Of a stretch of DNA of 6,831 nucleotides, positions 5,743-6,831 are shown piece by piece. The notes beneath the pieces are model-generated. The model worked only from the letters and a program-made list of their open reading frames with translations. It was not told where the DNA came from and searched no databases. Location: assembly GCA_028703645.1 (NCBI GenBank), contig JAQVML010000070.1, positions 1 through 6,831 on the forward strand, written 5' to 3'. This DNA comes from Eubacteriales bacterium (GTDB taxonomy: Bacteria; Bacillota; Clostridia; Christensenellales; CAG-138). The position numbers and the translations under genes were made by a program. Numbering within the stretch: position 1 is the stretch's first letter; each line of letters begins with the position of its first letter.

Positions 5743-6831
5743 TTAGATTCCCATCTCCGCTTTGACCGCGGCAAACGCCGAGACCGCGAAGTCGAGATCA
5801 GCCTTTGTGTGAGCTGCCGAGACCTGAGTGCGGATGCGCGCCTTGTTCATCGGCACAACGGGATAGAAGAAGCCGACCACGTAGACGCCGTGCTCCAGCA
5901 TCTTCTGCGCGAAGGTCTGCGCGGTCTTCGCGTCGTAGAGCATCACGGGCACGATCGGATGCTCGCTCTTTGGCACATCGAAACCGAGCTTGCCGAGCTG
6001 TTCGCGGAAATATCGCGTGTTCTCGTGCAGCTTGTCGCGCAGAGCGGTCGATTCTTCCAGCAGATCAAGTACCTTGATGCTCGCGGCGCAGATCGCGGGT
6101 GCCACCGTGTTGGAAAACAGGTATGGCCGCGAGCGCTGACGCAGCAGGTCGATGATCTCCTGCTTAGCCGCCGTGTAGCCACCGGAGGCTCCGCCGAGCG
6201 CCTTGCCCAGTGTGCCGGTGATGATGTCCACCCGCCCCATCACGCCGCAATACTCATGCGTGCCGCGCCCGTGTTCGCCCATGAAACCAACCGCGTGGCT
6301 ATCGTCCACCATTACAAGCGCGTCATACTCCTCGGCGAGGTCGCAAATGCTGGAGAGGTTTGCGATAAAGCCATCCATCGAAAACACGCCATCGGTGGCG
6401 ATGAGCTTGATTCGCGCACCCTTTGCCGCCTCCAACTGCTCTTTTAGGCTATTCATGTCGTTGTTCTTGTAGCGGTAGCGCGCGGCTTTGCAGAGGCGAA
6501 CGCCGTCGATGATACTCGCGTGGTTGAGCTCGTCCGAAATCACCGCATCCGCATCGGTCAAGAGCGTTTCAAACAAACCGCCGTTTGCGTCGAAGCAGGA
6601 GCTGTAGAGAATCGCGTCGTCCATGCCTAAGAAGCGCGCAATGCGGCCTTCCAGTTCCTTGTGAATCCCTTGCGTGCCGCAGATGAAGCGAACGGAGGAA
6701 AGCCCGTAGCCCCATTGATCGTAGCTGGCCTTTGCCGCCGCGATCAGTGCGGGATGATCCGCCAACCCTAGATAGTTATTGGCGCACATGTTGAGCACGC
6801 CAGCCGTCTTTGTGGTGTCGATCCGAGCGCC
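5743..6831 (-). CDS. kbl: Glycine C-acetyltransferase (2-amino-3-ketobutyrate CoA ligase), 5' end missing
   Basis: This PLP enzyme converts 2-amino-3-ketobutyrate plus CoA to glycine and acetyl-CoA, the second step of threonine breakdown after threonine dehydrogenase. The frame is open to the window edge, so 362 residues are seen and about 34 N-terminal residues are missing by comparison with the 398-aa E. coli Kbl. Recognisable segments include [57 protein letters not shown] and the PLP-lysine motif [15 protein letters not shown] (lysine codon 6202-6204), then RSRPYLFSN and the C-terminal FYPVVP. Nearly every Kbl signature matches, which separates it from the related BioF and HemA synthases. 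The usual partner tdh is not in view and could lie beyond the right edge. A GTG at 6796-6798 is internal, not the start. Confidence 0.95.
   Translation of the reverse strand, partial: GARIDTTKTAGVLNMCANNYLGLADHPALIAAAKASYDQWGYGLSSVRFICGTQGIHKELEGRIARFLGMDDAILYSSCFDANGGLFETLLTDADAVISDELNHASIIDGVRLCKAARYRYKNNDMNSLKEQLEAAKGARIKLIATDGVFSMDGFIANLSSICDLAEEYDALVMVDDSHAVGFMGEHGRGTHEYCGVMGRVDIITGTLGKALGGASGGYTAAKQEIIDLLRQRSRPYLFSNTVAPAICAASIKVLDLLEESTALRDKLHENTRYFREQLGKLGFDVPKSEHPIVPVMLYDAKTAQTFAQKMLEHGVYVVGFFYPVVPMNKARIRTQVSAAHTKADLDFAVSAFAAVKAEMGI

Noticed and set aside
5809..6447. 212-residue plus-strand open frame opposite kbl
   Set aside because: Antisense to a highly conserved gene; its His/Arg-rich composition is typical of a shadow frame.

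Overview
The window looks like chromosomal DNA from a Firmicutes bacterium of the class Clostridia, possibly Oscillospirales or Christensenellales. Four things point there: the 5' end of a 16S rRNA gene with a Firmicutes-type leader (CCTTGAAAACT element), AAGGAG-type ribosome binding sites, the gene order dusB-greA-lysS-rrn (Bacillus subtilis likewise has yacF/dusB and lysS just before rrnW), and a Cys-rich N-terminus on the Mrp protein that is common in anaerobes. The family-level placement is from memory of 16S signatures and is uncertain.

Layout. 1-213 is the 5' part of a 16S gene read on the minus strand. 214-441 is its transcribed leader, and 448-476 is a strong promoter. 477-660 is an A+T-rich upstream region with several unexplained repeats. 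661-702 is the terminator of lysS. Reading from right to left on the minus strand, 4503-755 holds a four-gene array: an unrecognised bitopic membrane protein, dusB (tRNA dihydrouridine synthase, 4-nt overlap with the gene before it), greA (transcript cleavage factor, with its own consensus promoter overlapping the dusB stop codon and its own terminator) and lysS (lysyl-tRNA synthetase). 4504-4834 is a divergent intergenic region with a recognisable promoter for each side. On the plus strand 4835-5674 is an Mrp/NBP35 Fe-S carrier ATPase with a 100-nt leader. A perfect 13-bp hairpin at 5701-5730 serves both it and the convergent kbl gene (glycine C-acetyltransferase), which runs off the right edge without its start.

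How it fits together. The minus-strand array is an information-processing block (tRNA modification, RNA polymerase rescue, tRNA charging, ribosomal RNA), with promoters and terminators placed so that greA, and probably rrn, are expressed separately from the operon around them. Mrp (Fe-S cluster handling) and Kbl (threonine/glycine metabolism) are separate housekeeping units.

I see no mobile element, CRISPR array, defence system or other dramatic new system. The points worth a second look are regulatory: repeats around the rRNA promoter, a stop codon inside a consensus -35 box, a possible attenuator before mrp, and the unknown membrane protein coupled to dusB.
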